64,000 nt of DNA from an alpha proteobacterium SCGC AAA028-C07. Lineage in GTDB: Bacteria > Pseudomonadota > Alphaproteobacteria > Pelagibacterales > Pelagibacteraceae. Position numbers and translations under genes: made by a program. The notes under the pieces are model-generated. The model searched no databases. It saw nothing but the letters and a program-made list of their open reading frames with translations, and was not told where the DNA came from. The stretch is taken from positions 22,763 to 86,762 of the forward strand of contig ATTB01000004.1 of assembly GCA_000419465.1 (NCBI GenBank). The letters run 5' to 3'. Shown here piece by piece: positions 34,635 to 43,847 of this stretch (the stretch's first letter is position 1; the number at the start of each line of letters is the position of its first letter).

Positions 34635-36055
34635 ACTACGTATTCTACGATTTTGAAACTTCTGGAAGATCAAGTTCTTGGGATCAGATTATTGAAGTAG
34701 GTGCTGTATTAGTTAATGATGATTTTCAAGTTTTAGCAGATCCACTCAATATTAGATGTTCATTAAAGCCAGGTCTTGTACCAGAGCCTTATGCATTAAT
34801 TGTAAATAATACGACACCACAAATTCTTAGAAAAACAAATTTATCTCATTACGGGATGCTGTCACAAATGGTTGAGCAATTTAATAAATGGTCGCCTGCA
34901 GTATTTGTTGGATATAATTCCATTTCATTTGACGAAGAATTTCTTCGCAAAAGTTTATTTAAAACTTTAAATGAACCTTATCTAACTCAGTATTCTGGAA
35001 ATAAACGTGGTGACATTTTAGGTTTAATTAGAACCGCACATTTGTATTACCCTGATTGCATCAAAACCCCAATGAGTGACAAAGGGAATGCAGTATTTAA
35101 ATTATCTGAGCTTACGGAGATGAATGGAATTAAACATGATAACGCACACAGCGCCTTATCAGATGTAATGGCAACTATTGGTATTGCACAAATTATAAAA
35201 GATAAAGCTCCATCTGTTTGGAAGGCAAGTTTGATGACAACCTCAAAAACCGAAGTGAATGCTATTGTTGAAAAAGAGAAAATATTTTGTGTAAATGAAT
35301 ATTTCTATGGTAAGGCTCGTCCCTTTGCTGTCACATTTGTTTGCTTTCATCCAAAATATAACTGGCCACAATGTTTTGATTTAAAAAGTGATCCAAGTAC
35401 TTATTTAAAAATGCCCTACACTCAGTTGAAGGAAGAATTAAAAAAGAGTCCAAAAGTTATTCGTAGCATTAAGAATAATAAACATCCTGTGATTATGAGT
35501 CCAAATTATGCAATAAACTTTGAAGGATACAAACAACTTGGTGCTGATAAATTATTAGAGCGAGCAAATATGATTCAATCTAATAAAGAATTTAAAGATA
35601 AAGTTACTAAAATTTTAAGTGAAGAAGCAGATGATAAAGAAGCTTTAGATTCACAAGTTGGTGTTATGGCGGAGGAATCTATTTATGCTGGAGGATTTGC
35701 AAAACCAGAAGATCAAAAGATGATGGTGGATTTTCATAAATCTGATTGGAAAAGTAAACTTGGACTGAGCGAAAAATTTAAAGATGAAAGATTTTCATAC
35801 TTTGCAAAAAGGTTAATTTATGAGGAAAACCCTGAAGTTTTAGGCAAAGACGAGTATAAAAAAATACATCGTGCAATAGCAGGACAAATTTTAAGTACTA
35901 ACGATGAGAAGTGGAACACAGTTCCTAAAGCATTTAAGGATATTGATGATTTGCGAGTTAAATATGATGAACTTAAGGATGAAAAAACTTTAGGTATGCT
36001 TAATGATTTAAGTGAATATATCGAGGAAATTCAAACAAAATATGAGAGTGCTTAG
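34631..36055 (+). CDS. sbcB: Exodeoxyribonuclease I (SbcB family)
   Basis: This 474-residue 3'-5' single-strand exonuclease has DEDDh motifs: 'FYDFETSG' at residues 4-11, 'VGYNSISFDEEFLR' near 98, and 'HDNAHSALSDVMAT' near 175. The C-terminal ExoI SH3-like and helical regions follow. It degrades ssDNA in recombination and mismatch repair. Coupling to rmuC suggests a shared DNA-maintenance role. Confidence 0.9.
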   Translation: MNYVFYDFETSGRSSSWDQIIEVGAVLVNDDFQVLADPLNIRCSLKPGLVPEPYALIVNNTTPQILRKTNLSHYGMLSQMVEQFNKWSPAVFVGYNSISFDEEFLRKSLFKTLNEPYLTQYSGNKRGDILGLIRTAHLYYPDCIKTPMSDKGNAVFKLSELTEMNGIKHDNAHSALSDVMATIGIAQIIKDKAPSVWKASLMTTSKTEVNAIVEKEKIFCVNEYFYGKARPFAVTFVCFHPKYNWPQCFDLKSDPSTYLKMPYTQLKEELKKSPKVIRSIKNNKHPVIMSPNYAINFEGYKQLGADKLLERANMIQSNKEFKDKVTKILSEEADDKEALDSQVGVMAEESIYAGGFAKPEDQKMMVDFHKSDWKSKLGLSEKFKDERFSYFAKRLIYEENPEVLGKDEYKKIHRAIAGQILSTNDEKWNTVPKAFKDIDDLRVKYDELKDEKTLGMLNDLSEYIEEIQTKYESA

Positions 36056-36110
36056 TTGACAATTTATTAATGATTACTATTCTTAAATTATAACAACCTT
36101 TAGAGATTCT

Positions 36111-36431
36111 ATGGCAACAATTAAAACAACAGATGAAAGTTTTGACCAAGTCGTTTTAAAAAGCGACAAACCTTTTGTACAACGTTTTACAGCAGAGTGG
36201 TGTGGACCATGTAAAATGATAGCTCCTTTGCTTGAAGAGTTATCAGATGAGTTGAAAGATAAAGTTTTATTTGGGAGTCATAACATTGATGATGAACCAA
36301 ATACTCCAACAAAATTTGGAGTACGCGGTATCCCGACTATGTTGTTGTTTAAAGGTGGTAAGGTAGTGGACACTAAAGTTGGTGCATCTTCAAAGCAACA
36401 AATCAAAGATTGGATTTTATCTAAGATCTAA
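36111..36431 (+). CDS. trxA: Thioredoxin with altered active-site surroundings
   Basis: This 106-residue thioredoxin has 'WCGPC' (C31, C34) and the cis-Pro loop 'GIPTM'. Cytosolic disulfide reductase. The normally invariant buried Asp before the active site (E. coli D26) is Arg (R25), and W28 is Thr (T27), in 'VQRFTAEWCGPC'. Position next to folC matches the alphaproteobacterial folC-trxA neighbourhood. Its last four bases overlap the convergent folC stop. Confidence 0.92.
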   Translation: MATIKTTDESFDQVVLKSDKPFVQRFTAEWCGPCKMIAPLLEELSDELKDKVLFGSHNIDDEPNTPTKFGVRGIPTMLLFKGGKVVDTKVGASSKQQIKDWILSKI

Positions 36432-37717
36432 TTAAGATTTAAAACTTCACCCATTAAATACAGCGATCCTGTAATGATGATGATTGCATTAGGATCTTCA
36501 TTTGCAATTTCATGAAGCGCTTCCGTTATTCCTTTTGAGGTATTTGCTTTAATACCAAATTCATTTGCAACCTTTGCTAAAACTTTTGGATCTTGAGAAT
36601 TATCCTGATTTGGAATTGATATTGTTTTAAGTGCAGTGATAGTGGATGAGAAATGTTTTAGAAAAACTTTTGGATCTTTTGTATTTAACATTCCAAGTAT
36701 CATATAAATCTTTTTATTTTTTAAAGTTTCAAGAAATTTATTAACTGCATCTGCTGCAGCCTCATTGTGAGCGCCATCGAGGTAAAGTTGATTATTTGGA
36801 TTAATATATTCTAATAATTTTCCTTTTGTGATCTTTTCTAGCCTTGCTCTATGCTTTGTATTTTTTAATGCTTGATTTACTTTTTTTGCATCTAGTTTCT
36901 TTAGTATTTTTTGCGCTGCTGCAATTGCAGTTCCAGCATTAATGAGTTGATGATCACCTTGTAAACTTGGTAAATCTAAATCAAATAGAGATTGATCATC
37001 TTGATAAATAAATCTGCCATTTTCTTTACTTACCTGAAAATCTTCACCAAAAATAAATCTTGGAGAACTATTCTTTTCTGTTTCTTTATCGATTTGTTTT
37101 AAAACTTGAGATGATTGTTTTGCAATTATTATCTGCGTGTCTTGCTTTAATATTCCACATTTTTCTGCTGTAATTTTCTCTAAGGTATCACCTAAAAATT
37201 CCATATGATCATAACTTATTGGAGTTATGATTTGTGCAATAGGATCGTTAATAACTGCTGTGGTATCTAATCGTCCACCAAGTCCACATTCTAATATTGT
37301 GTAATCTGCAGGCTGTTTTTGAAATGCAAGGTATGTTGCAGACGTTGTTGCCTCAAAAAAGGTTAAAGATAAGTTATTTTTTTGAATGTTTTCCATGGTC
37401 TGTTTTAAGACTTCATTGAGTAATTCATCGCTAATTTCTTTATCTTTTAAGATGATCCGTTCATTAAATCTTTGCAGATGTGGAGAGACATACATGTTCA
37501 CAGACTTTCCATGATGTTCAAGAATAGATTTTAAGAATGCACAAGTTGAGCCTTTGCCTTTGGTGCCAACACAATTGATAACGTTTTTTAATTTATCTTG
37601 TGGGTTGTTAAGTTTTTGAAGAAGAATTTTTATTCTATCTAAAGATAGATCTATTTTTTTAGGATGTAGGCTGAGTAATTGATCCAAGAGGACTTTGTTG
37701 CTGTTCACTGACGGCAT
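36428..37717 (-). CDS. folC: Folylpolyglutamate synthase / dihydrofolate synthase
   Basis: This 429-residue Mur-ligase-type enzyme adds Glu to folates. The N-terminal 'LHPKKIDLSLDRI' and P-loop 'GTKGKGS' are present. The usual motif is GTNGKGS, so Lys replaces Asn. Also present are 'ECGLGGRLDTT' and 'YLDGAHNEAAAD'. The start lies 59 bases inside accD in another frame, a long overlap typical of this compact operon. Last gene of the minus-strand trpB-trpA-accD-folC run. Confidence 0.93.
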   Translation of the reverse strand: MPSVNSNKVLLDQLLSLHPKKIDLSLDRIKILLQKLNNPQDKLKNVINCVGTKGKGSTCAFLKSILEHHGKSVNMYVSPHLQRFNERIILKDKEISDELLNEVLKQTMENIQKNNLSLTFFEATTSATYLAFQKQPADYTILECGLGGRLDTTAVINDPIAQIITPISYDHMEFLGDTLEKITAEKCGILKQDTQIIIAKQSSQVLKQIDKETEKNSSPRFIFGEDFQVSKENGRFIYQDDQSLFDLDLPSLQGDHQLINAGTAIAAAQKILKKLDAKKVNQALKNTKHRARLEKITKGKLLEYINPNNQLYLDGAHNEAAADAVNKFLETLKNKKIYMILGMLNTKDPKVFLKHFSSTITALKTISIPNQDNSQDPKVLAKVANEFGIKANTSKGITEALHEIANEDPNAIIIITGSLYLMGEVLNLN

Positions 37718-38600
37718 TTATTTCACTGTTGAAGTACTTATTTTTATTAGTAAGTTGCGATATTAAAGTACTTATGACTTTTGGTAAATCTTTTCTTTGA
37801 ACAACCAAATCTATCTGGCCTTTCTCTTGTAAATATTCTGCTGTTTGAAATTCTGGTGGAAGTTCTTCTCTAACCGTCTCTTTAATAACTCTAGCACCCG
37901 CAAACGCAATTAGTGCTTTTGGTTCTGCAATGTTAATATCTCCAAGAAGTGCTATAGATGCTGTAGTTCCACCAGTTGTCGGATCAAGACAAACTGAAAT
38001 GAATGGAAGTTTTTCTTGTTTTAATGAATTGATAGCCACAATCATTCTTGGCATTTGCATTAATGAAAAGTTAGATTCTTGCATTCTCATTCCACCACTT
38101 GTTGAAAAGAAAACGTAGGCAAGTTTATTAGCATAAGCAAATTCAGCTCCTGCAACAAAAGCTTCACCTGCAGCGCGTCCTACAGATCCGCCCATAAAAT
38201 TAAAATTCATTGCACCTGCAACTAGATAAACGTTATTTACTTTGCCCGTTGCAAGCACTACCGAGTCATGTTGACCAGTATCTTCTCGAGCTTGTTTCAA
38301 TCTCGTTCCATAACTTTTTGAATCTGTAAAAAGAAGTGGATCATCGATTGCTGGAAGCATTGGAGATATTTCTTGGTATTGTCCTTCATCAAATAAAATT
38401 TGAAATCTTTCTTTAGGTTCGATGCGATGATGTTTGTTACATTTATTACAAACAAATAAATTTTCTTTTAAATCTTGTTTGTAAAGAACTGCACCACAAG
38501 AACAATTTTCCCACAATTTTCCTTCAGGGCCAATCTTTACACGGAATAGATTTTTAATTTTTGGTTTAATCCGTTTAAATTTATCTGTAATCCAGTTCAT
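37659..38600 (-). CDS. accD: Acetyl-CoA carboxylase carboxyltransferase subunit beta
   Basis: This 313-residue subunit transfers CO2 from carboxybiotin to acetyl-CoA with AccA, the first step of fatty acid synthesis. The N-terminal zinc ribbon reads C33-x-C35...C51-x2-C54, one residue shorter in the first knuckle than the common C-x2-C. The crotonase-like core has 'MGGSVGRAAGEAF' and 'FSTSGGMRMQES'. It is coupled to trpA (4-base overlap) and folC. Confidence 0.94.
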   Translation of the reverse strand: MNWITDKFKRIKPKIKNLFRVKIGPEGKLWENCSCGAVLYKQDLKENLFVCNKCNKHHRIEPKERFQILFDEGQYQEISPMLPAIDDPLLFTDSKSYGTRLKQAREDTGQHDSVVLATGKVNNVYLVAGAMNFNFMGGSVGRAAGEAFVAGAEFAYANKLAYVFFSTSGGMRMQESNFSLMQMPRMIVAINSLKQEKLPFISVCLDPTTGGTTASIALLGDINIAEPKALIAFAGARVIKETVREELPPEFQTAEYLQEKGQIDLVVQRKDLPKVISTLISQLTNKNKYFNSEINAVSEQQQSPLGSITQPTS

Positions 38601-39400
38601 TGTATTTTAGATCTTAGTGATTTTACTATTTTGTTGAGTGTTTTTACAGGGCTCTTCTTAGCCTTTAATGAGTCAGTAATTCCTTTACATAATTGACTAC
38701 CCACCACTAAACCATCGGCCGCTCTTAAAGATTTAATAGTTTTTTCAGTTATACCAAAGCCAATAACGATGTTCTTATTTTTGTTAATTCTTTTTATTTT
38801 AAAGTAATTTTTTAATATTTTTTTTGAGCTTACTTTTAATTTGCCACCTGTCGTTGACAACATAGAGATGTAATAAATCATATCATGCGAGTGTTTTACG
38901 ATTTGCTTCATTCGCTCATCTGATGTTGTTGGAGCTAGTAGTTGGACAAAGTTGATGTGATGTTTTTTACATTTATCTGCAAATTCTTTATTTTCTGGAA
39001 AGGGTAGATCCACCACAATTAGCCCATCCACACCTATGTTTTTACACTTATTTAAGAATTTATTTTCACCATATTGGATGATCTGATTATAGTAACCCAT
39101 CAGAATAGTCGGTTTTGCTGTGATAGTTTTTTTAAAATTTTTAACGATTTCAAATACATCATTTAATTTTATTCCATTTTTTAAAGCACGGTATGAACTG
39201 TTTTGAATTTGTTTGCCATCTGCAACAGATGTGTTGTGCGGCATTCCAATTTCACAAATATCAACATATGGAGAAATTGATTTAAGAATATCTAAAGTCA
39301 TTTTCTTGTTGTTATCGCCTGCAACAATGTAAGTAAGTAGAGCTGGTCTTTTTTCTAATTTACAATTTTCAAATGCGAGTGTGATGTTTTCGTTAATCAT
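38597..39400 (-). CDS. trpA: Tryptophan synthase alpha chain, divergent loop
   Basis: ATG at 39400, overlapping the trpB stop (ATGATTAA), gives 267 residues; the track's M at 39412 is inside trpB. TrpA splits indole-3-glycerol phosphate. The catalytic Glu in 'CEIGMP' and Asp in 'ADGKQIQ' are present, as are the phosphate-binding 'GFGI' and 'ADGLVVGS'. The usual 'PFSDPLADGP' is 'PHNTSVADGK', and the flexible loop reads 'SMLSTTGGKLKV'. The TIM barrel is otherwise complete. Confidence 0.88.
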   Translation of the reverse strand: MINENITLAFENCKLEKRPALLTYIVAGDNNKKMTLDILKSISPYVDICEIGMPHNTSVADGKQIQNSSYRALKNGIKLNDVFEIVKNFKKTITAKPTILMGYYNQIIQYGENKFLNKCKNIGVDGLIVVDLPFPENKEFADKCKKHHINFVQLLAPTTSDERMKQIVKHSHDMIYYISMLSTTGGKLKVSSKKILKNYFKIKRINKNKNIVIGFGITEKTIKSLRAADGLVVGSQLCKGITDSLKAKKSPVKTLNKIVKSLRSKIQ

Positions 39401-39893
39401 GATTTTTCCCAAGTCGCTTTAATAAAATTGATTCATCTTTTTTTGCATCACCGCAGGAATTTACAACGATGATTGTGTCTTTACTTAATTTTGGTGCAAG
39501 TTTTATAGCTGTTGCAAATGCATGTGATGGTTCAAGTGATGGTCTAATTTTTTCCATACTTGAAACCAATTTATAAGCAGCCAATGCTTCTTCATCTGAG
39601 GCAGAAGTGTATCTTGCTCTTTTTGCATCTTTTAAAAAGCAATGAAGAGGGGACACACCTGGATAATCTAACCCTGCACTTATGGACTGAGTTTTGCTAA
39701 TTTGTCCTTCTTTATCTTGCACCACATATTGTGCAGCACCATGTAGAATTCCAATTTTAGAATTATTAGTAAGTGGTGCTGCATGCAGTTTACTATTATT
39801 AGGTCCACCAGCTTCAACACCAATAAACTCAACTTGAGATTTATTGTAATCCATAAATGAATTCCAAAACCCAATTGCAGATGATCCTCCACC
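39393..39893 (-). pseudogene. trpB: trpB 3' fragment at an inverted junction
   Basis: From GGTGGAGGATC at 39893 to the stop at 39393 the minus strand encodes the last 166 residues of TrpB ('GGGSSAIGFW' to the end). The 84 bases of track ORF upstream (39894-39977) belong to the old-yellow-enzyme gene read backwards. Bases 39799-39893 are an exact inverted copy of 63906-64000. The 5' two-thirds of trpB are missing here, but trpA, accD and folC follow normally. It is either a chimeric join or a real inverted partial duplicate. Confidence 0.85.
39799..39893 (-). repeat. Inverted repeat arm A (95 bases, trpB)
   Basis: Reverse-complementing these 95 bases gives exactly 63906-64000, with no mismatch. 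Identity ends at 39894 on one side, where the flanks diverge. On the other side it is cut only by the window edge, so the true repeat is probably longer. Confidence 0.95.
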
Positions 39894-40989
39894 AACAATC
39901 TTTGATAATTTAAAAATAGGCAATCTAACACTTCCAAATAGAATTATTATGGCTCCGCTTACACGTATGCGAAGCAAACAACCTGGTAATATTCCTTGGG
40001 AATTAAATGCAACATATTATTCTCAAAGATCATCGGCTGGTTTTATTATAACTGAAGCAACACAAATTTCTCAACAAGGTCAGGGTTATCCTGGAACTCC
40101 TGGAATTCACAGCAAAGAACAAGTGCAAGGATGGAAATTAATTACTGACGCTGTGCACAAAAACGGTGGTCATATTTTTTTACAATTATGGCACGTTGGC
40201 AGAATTTCTCATTCATCTCATCAACCAAATAATAGTTTGCCTGTTGCGCCATCAGCTATTGCCGCAAAAAATTCCGGAACATTTACTGCTGATTGGAAAC
40301 CTACTCCTATTTTAACACCAAGAGCATTAGAAGCATTAGAACTTCCTGGCATTATTCAAGATTATGTAAACGCTGCCAAAAATGCAAAAGAAGCCGGTTT
40401 TGATGGCGTTGAAGTTCATATGGCAAATGGATATTTACTCGATGAATTTTTACAAGATGGAAGTAACAAAAGAACAGATGAGTTTGGTGGCTCTATAGAG
40501 AATAGAGTTAAATTTCCGATGCAAGTATTAGATGCTGTCATTGGTGTTTTTGGAAAAGATAGAGTTGGCGTGAGACTCTCTCCCTATGGAACTTTCAATG
40601 ATATGAACGACTCTAATCCTGTAGAATTATTCACTTATGTAATAGATCAATTAAATCAAAGACAAATTGCTTTCTTAGATATGATTGAGCCTAGAGCAAC
40701 ATCAGCTGGGGGTGGCGATGCTGTAGATACAAATGCGCCTTCTACTACAAAATTATTTAGAAAAAAATTTAAAGGAATATTTATTTCTGCTGGAGGTTAC
40801 ACGCCTGAAGATGCAAAAACAGCCGTTGAATCAAATGATATAGATGCTGTGGCATTTGGTAGAATTTTTATTGCAAATCCAGATTTGCCAAAACGCATCA
40901 AAACAAATGCACCTTTAAATCCCTATGACCGTGCAACGTTTTATGGTGGTGATGAAAAAGGTTATACGGATTATCCAGCTTTAAGCTAA
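39892..40989 (+). CDS. Old-yellow-enzyme family NADH:flavin oxidoreductase, 5' end missing
   Basis: The track starts at ATG 39949, but the reading frame runs in coding style back to the junction ('TIFDNLKIGNLTLPNRIIMAPLTRMR'), so only the first few codons and the start are lost. The FMN TIM barrel has 'HVGRISH' (substrate His), 'GVEVHMANGYLLDEFLQD' and 'EFGGSIENR', as in NemA-type reductases. Without a start codon the gene may be unexpressed, or the truncation may be an assembly artefact. Confidence 0.88.
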   Translation, partial: PTIFDNLKIGNLTLPNRIIMAPLTRMRSKQPGNIPWELNATYYSQRSSAGFIITEATQISQQGQGYPGTPGIHSKEQVQGWKLITDAVHKNGGHIFLQLWHVGRISHSSHQPNNSLPVAPSAIAAKNSGTFTADWKPTPILTPRALEALELPGIIQDYVNAAKNAKEAGFDGVEVHMANGYLLDEFLQDGSNKRTDEFGGSIENRVKFPMQVLDAVIGVFGKDRVGVRLSPYGTFNDMNDSNPVELFTYVIDQLNQRQIAFLDMIEPRATSAGGGDAVDTNAPSTTKLFRKKFKGIFISAGGYTPEDAKTAVESNDIDAVAFGRIFIANPDLPKRIKTNAPLNPYDRATFYGGDEKGYTDYPALS

Positions 40990-40992
40990 ATT

Positions 40993-41877
40993 TTAAACAG
41001 GATCAATGTGAGTCATTAGGTTTAAAACCCTAGAGCTGCGCATCACTCTATTTCTTGCTTCTACTGCAATATCATGACCTTCTGCAACTGTTAAAGTTCC
41101 TTTAACTTCAATATGAACATCTGCAATAATACTATCGCCTACTTTTCTTGTTCTTAAATCATGAATATTAACAACACCTGGAGTTTCTAATATTATTTTT
41201 TTAATTTTTTCAACTTCATCAATATCTGCAGCTTTATCTGTTAGGGCATGAATTGCTTCATGACTAAAAGTCCATCCCATTTTTAAAATCATAACACCAA
41301 CAATGATTGCAGCGATTAAATCAAAGCTATGATAACCCAGAAGATTAAAAATAATTCCAATTGCAACAATTAAAGACGATGCTGCATCAGAACGTGCGTG
41401 CCAAGCATTAGCCATTAGCAGACTTGATTTAGCTCTTTTTGCAATATTTAAAAGATAACGAAATAATAATTCTTTAACTACTAAACAAATAATTGATGCA
41501 TATAAAGCTGTAACATGTACTGCCGCTATTTGATCAGAGTTTTCGAGTTTCTTACCTGCGCTCCAAATCATGGCACATCCAACAAAAAATAAAAGAACTC
41601 CTAAGAATAAGCCTACGGCATTTTCATATCTATGATGACCATAATTATGATCATCATCCGGTGGATTTAAAGATTTCTTACTTGTAATTAAAACTATTAA
41701 GTCGGAGAGCATGTCAGCTAAGGTATGAAAACCATCTGCTATCAGTCCTGATGATTTAGAAAAAAATCCAACAACTATCTGAAAAATAACTAGAAAAAAA
41801 TTAACAACTACGCTTGTCCATGTGCTCTTGTTCGCAATTTTTCTTTTTCTAACATAATTGGATAAAGAATCTGACAT
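40993..41877 (-). CDS. Cation diffusion facilitator transporter
   Basis: This 294-residue protein has six membrane helices. Metal-site motifs are HxxxD in helix 2 ('ADGFHTLADMLSD') and helix 5 ('NAWHARSDAASS'). The short HxxxD spacing in both helices is commonly associated with zinc. The C-terminal ferredoxin-like domain (about residues 210-290) includes 'GVVNIHDLRTRKVGDSIIADVHIEV'. It exports Zn2+ or a similar ion from the cytoplasm. The 3' end is three bases from the convergent oxidoreductase stop. Confidence 0.9.
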   Translation of the reverse strand: MSDSLSNYVRKRKIANKSTWTSVVVNFFLVIFQIVVGFFSKSSGLIADGFHTLADMLSDLIVLITSKKSLNPPDDDHNYGHHRYENAVGLFLGVLLFFVGCAMIWSAGKKLENSDQIAAVHVTALYASIICLVVKELLFRYLLNIAKRAKSSLLMANAWHARSDAASSLIVAIGIIFNLLGYHSFDLIAAIIVGVMILKMGWTFSHEAIHALTDKAADIDEVEKIKKIILETPGVVNIHDLRTRKVGDSIIADVHIEVKGTLTVAEGHDIAVEARNRVMRSSRVLNLMTHIDPV

Positions 41878-41974
41878 GTGTTCTGGTGTATAAAATATAG
41901 AATGTGAATAAGCTATTTTATTTATTTGATTAAATAAAGTTTACCTATATGGTCTTTTTTTTATTAATATTTAA

Positions 41975-42397
41975 ATGCCAACAATACTTGATTACCTTCT
42001 ATTAACAGTTATCACGATATTTCCAGTTTTAAGTCTTGGAATAATGTTATTTTTTTCTTTTGTAATCGCACCAACTGTTCATAAATTCTTACCTACTGCA
42101 CAGTCAGGTCCATATATTAGAAGATTGTTCCCTATTTATTATATTATTAATGCAGCTCTTGCTTTGGGTTCTTTAATCGCAATTGCTTCTCTTGGAGTGT
42201 TTAATGCAATTTTTTACGCAAATGTAATTATCTTTGTTTTATTTACGCTTTGTTATTTTTATTTAATGCCAACAATCAATAAACAAAAAGCAAAAGATAA
42301 TCGCACATTTAAAATCTTACACGGTAGTTCTATTGTGATAAATTTCATTCAGATAATTCTACTAATATTAATTACTGTAGTACTATTAGATTTTTGA
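41975..42397 (+). CDS. DUF4149 (TMEM205-like) membrane protein
   Basis: This 140-residue protein has four membrane helices. It has the family features 'FFSFVIAPTVHKFL' in the first part and 'FKILHGSSIVINFIQ' (the LH..S...N..Q pattern) near the end. Function unknown. It converges on the symporter gene, with seven bases between stops. Confidence 0.75.
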   Translation: MPTILDYLLLTVITIFPVLSLGIMLFFSFVIAPTVHKFLPTAQSGPYIRRLFPIYYIINAALALGSLIAIASLGVFNAIFYANVIIFVLFTLCYFYLMPTINKQKAKDNRTFKILHGSSIVINFIQIILLILITVVLLDF

Positions 42398-42404
42398 GAT
42401 CCTT

Positions 42405-43847
42405 TTACTTAGCCCGTCTGTAAATAATATCAAACACCATCGGTGAAAAAGTTGCAAATAAGAAAGACCAGAATAACAACGAATTAGTAAAAATTTCATT
42501 AAAAATACTTTTATTAAAAATAACTCCAATTAATAAGGATTTAGAAAAATCTGTGCTTGGAAAAAATAATAATCCTAAAAAAAGTCCAATCATTATTAAA
42601 ACTAGAGATTTTAAAGGATAAATTTTCTTTTGGTATAAACCTTTAAATATTACATAAACACAAGCGCAACAAAGAAGATCTGCTAATAAAAATAAATAAA
42701 GAACACTAAATTGATAAAGAGCAATAATTAAACAAATAATTGATAATAAAATTAAAATAATATTTGAAAGACTTTTATCTTTTAAATATTTAAAATTAAA
42801 AAAATCTTTGCTGTGAACAATTATAAGGCTTGATATTGAATTTAATAAAGTATCAACAGTACTAATAGTCAAGCACAGAGAAAAAATAAGAATAATTAAT
42901 GAAATGAAAATATCATTTTTATTTAAAATAATAGAAAAGAAAGCAAGATCTTCATTAAATTTTATTCCATTTAATTTAGAAATGCTTCCAGTCAGTCCCA
43001 TCAAAAAAACAATAAAAAAAATAACAAAAAACGAAATAAGCAAACTTTTGACTAAAATCTTGTCATTCTTAGCAGCATAAACCCTTTGCCAATTTCCTTG
43101 ATGAAATAAATTAGTTGCGGCAACTGCTATAAAAAACACAAAGCCAAATTGAAAAGATGATATTAAAGATTTACTATCAAATTTAATAAAGCCTTCCTGA
43201 AAAATATTAAGATTTAAATTGTTATTATTGTGTAAAAATAGTGAAAAAATTAAGTAAAAAAATAATAATATGATAACAACAAATTGAATGCCATCACTTC
43301 TAATAGTTGCTTTTAATCCGCCAAAGAGTACGTAAGTTAATGTAAAAAATAAAATAATAGATGCTGAAATCCAGATATTAAGTCCTGAGATATAATAAAT
43401 AAGCTTAGAAATTGCAGTCACTTCTGCACACAGAAATATAAATAAATAAAAGATCATTAAGGAAAAAATTAATTTGAATAAATTCTTTCCAAACTTCTTT
43501 AATACTAATTCGGTTAGTGATTTTCCTTTAGGTAATAATACTCTTATTTTTTTTCCAAAAAATATTAGCAAAATCATTGGAAAAGCAGTCCCAAGAGCAT
43601 AGCCAATAACAGACCCAAAACCACCCCATGTTGCGGCCGTTGGTGGTCCAAATAATATCCATGCGCCAAGTGATGATGCGATTAGAGTAGCGCTTAAACT
43701 AAATACGCCTTCATTACGATCTGAAACTAAATAAGTATTTAAGCTAACTTTCTTTCTAGAATAAAATATTCCAATAAATAGAAATAATGTTGAAATAAAA
43801 ACTACAACAACAAAAGCAAGATTTAAACTTAAGAAACTATCTATCAT
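42405..43847 (-). CDS. thiV: Sodium:solute symporter under TPP riboswitch control, ThiV-like
   Basis: This 480-residue SSS-family transporter has about 13 membrane helices. Its first part reads 'SLSATLIASSLGAWILFGPPTAATWGG' and 'YALGTAFPMILL', as in pantothenate/proline-type symporters. Its ATG is directly attached to a TPP riboswitch, which by established logic marks a thiamin-related substrate. In SAR11 such a symporter (ThiV) is the proposed importer of the thiamin pyrimidine HMP. Substrate assignment is therefore from regulation, not from the protein sequence. Confidence 0.85.
   Translation of the reverse strand: MIDSFLSLNLAFVVVVFISTLFLFIGIFYSRKKVSLNTYLVSDRNEGVFSLSATLIASSLGAWILFGPPTAATWGGFGSVIGYALGTAFPMILLIFFGKKIRVLLPKGKSLTELVLKKFGKNLFKLIFSLMIFYLFIFLCAEVTAISKLIYYISGLNIWISASIILFFTLTYVLFGGLKATIRSDGIQFVVIILLFFYLIFSLFLHNNNNLNLNIFQEGFIKFDSKSLISSFQFGFVFFIAVAATNLFHQGNWQRVYAAKNDKILVKSLLISFFVIFFIVFLMGLTGSISKLNGIKFNEDLAFFSIILNKNDIFISLIILIFSLCLTISTVDTLLNSISSLIIVHSKDFFNFKYLKDKSLSNIILILLSIICLIIALYQFSVLYLFLLADLLCCACVYVIFKGLYQKKIYPLKSLVLIMIGLFLGLLFFPSTDFSKSLLIGVIFNKSIFNEIFTNSLLFWSFLFATFSPMVFDIIYRRAK

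Noticed and set aside
39680-39937. Minus-strand 85-residue ORF across the trpB/OYE junction
   Set aside because: Alternative frame of the trpB fragment; no family resemblance.
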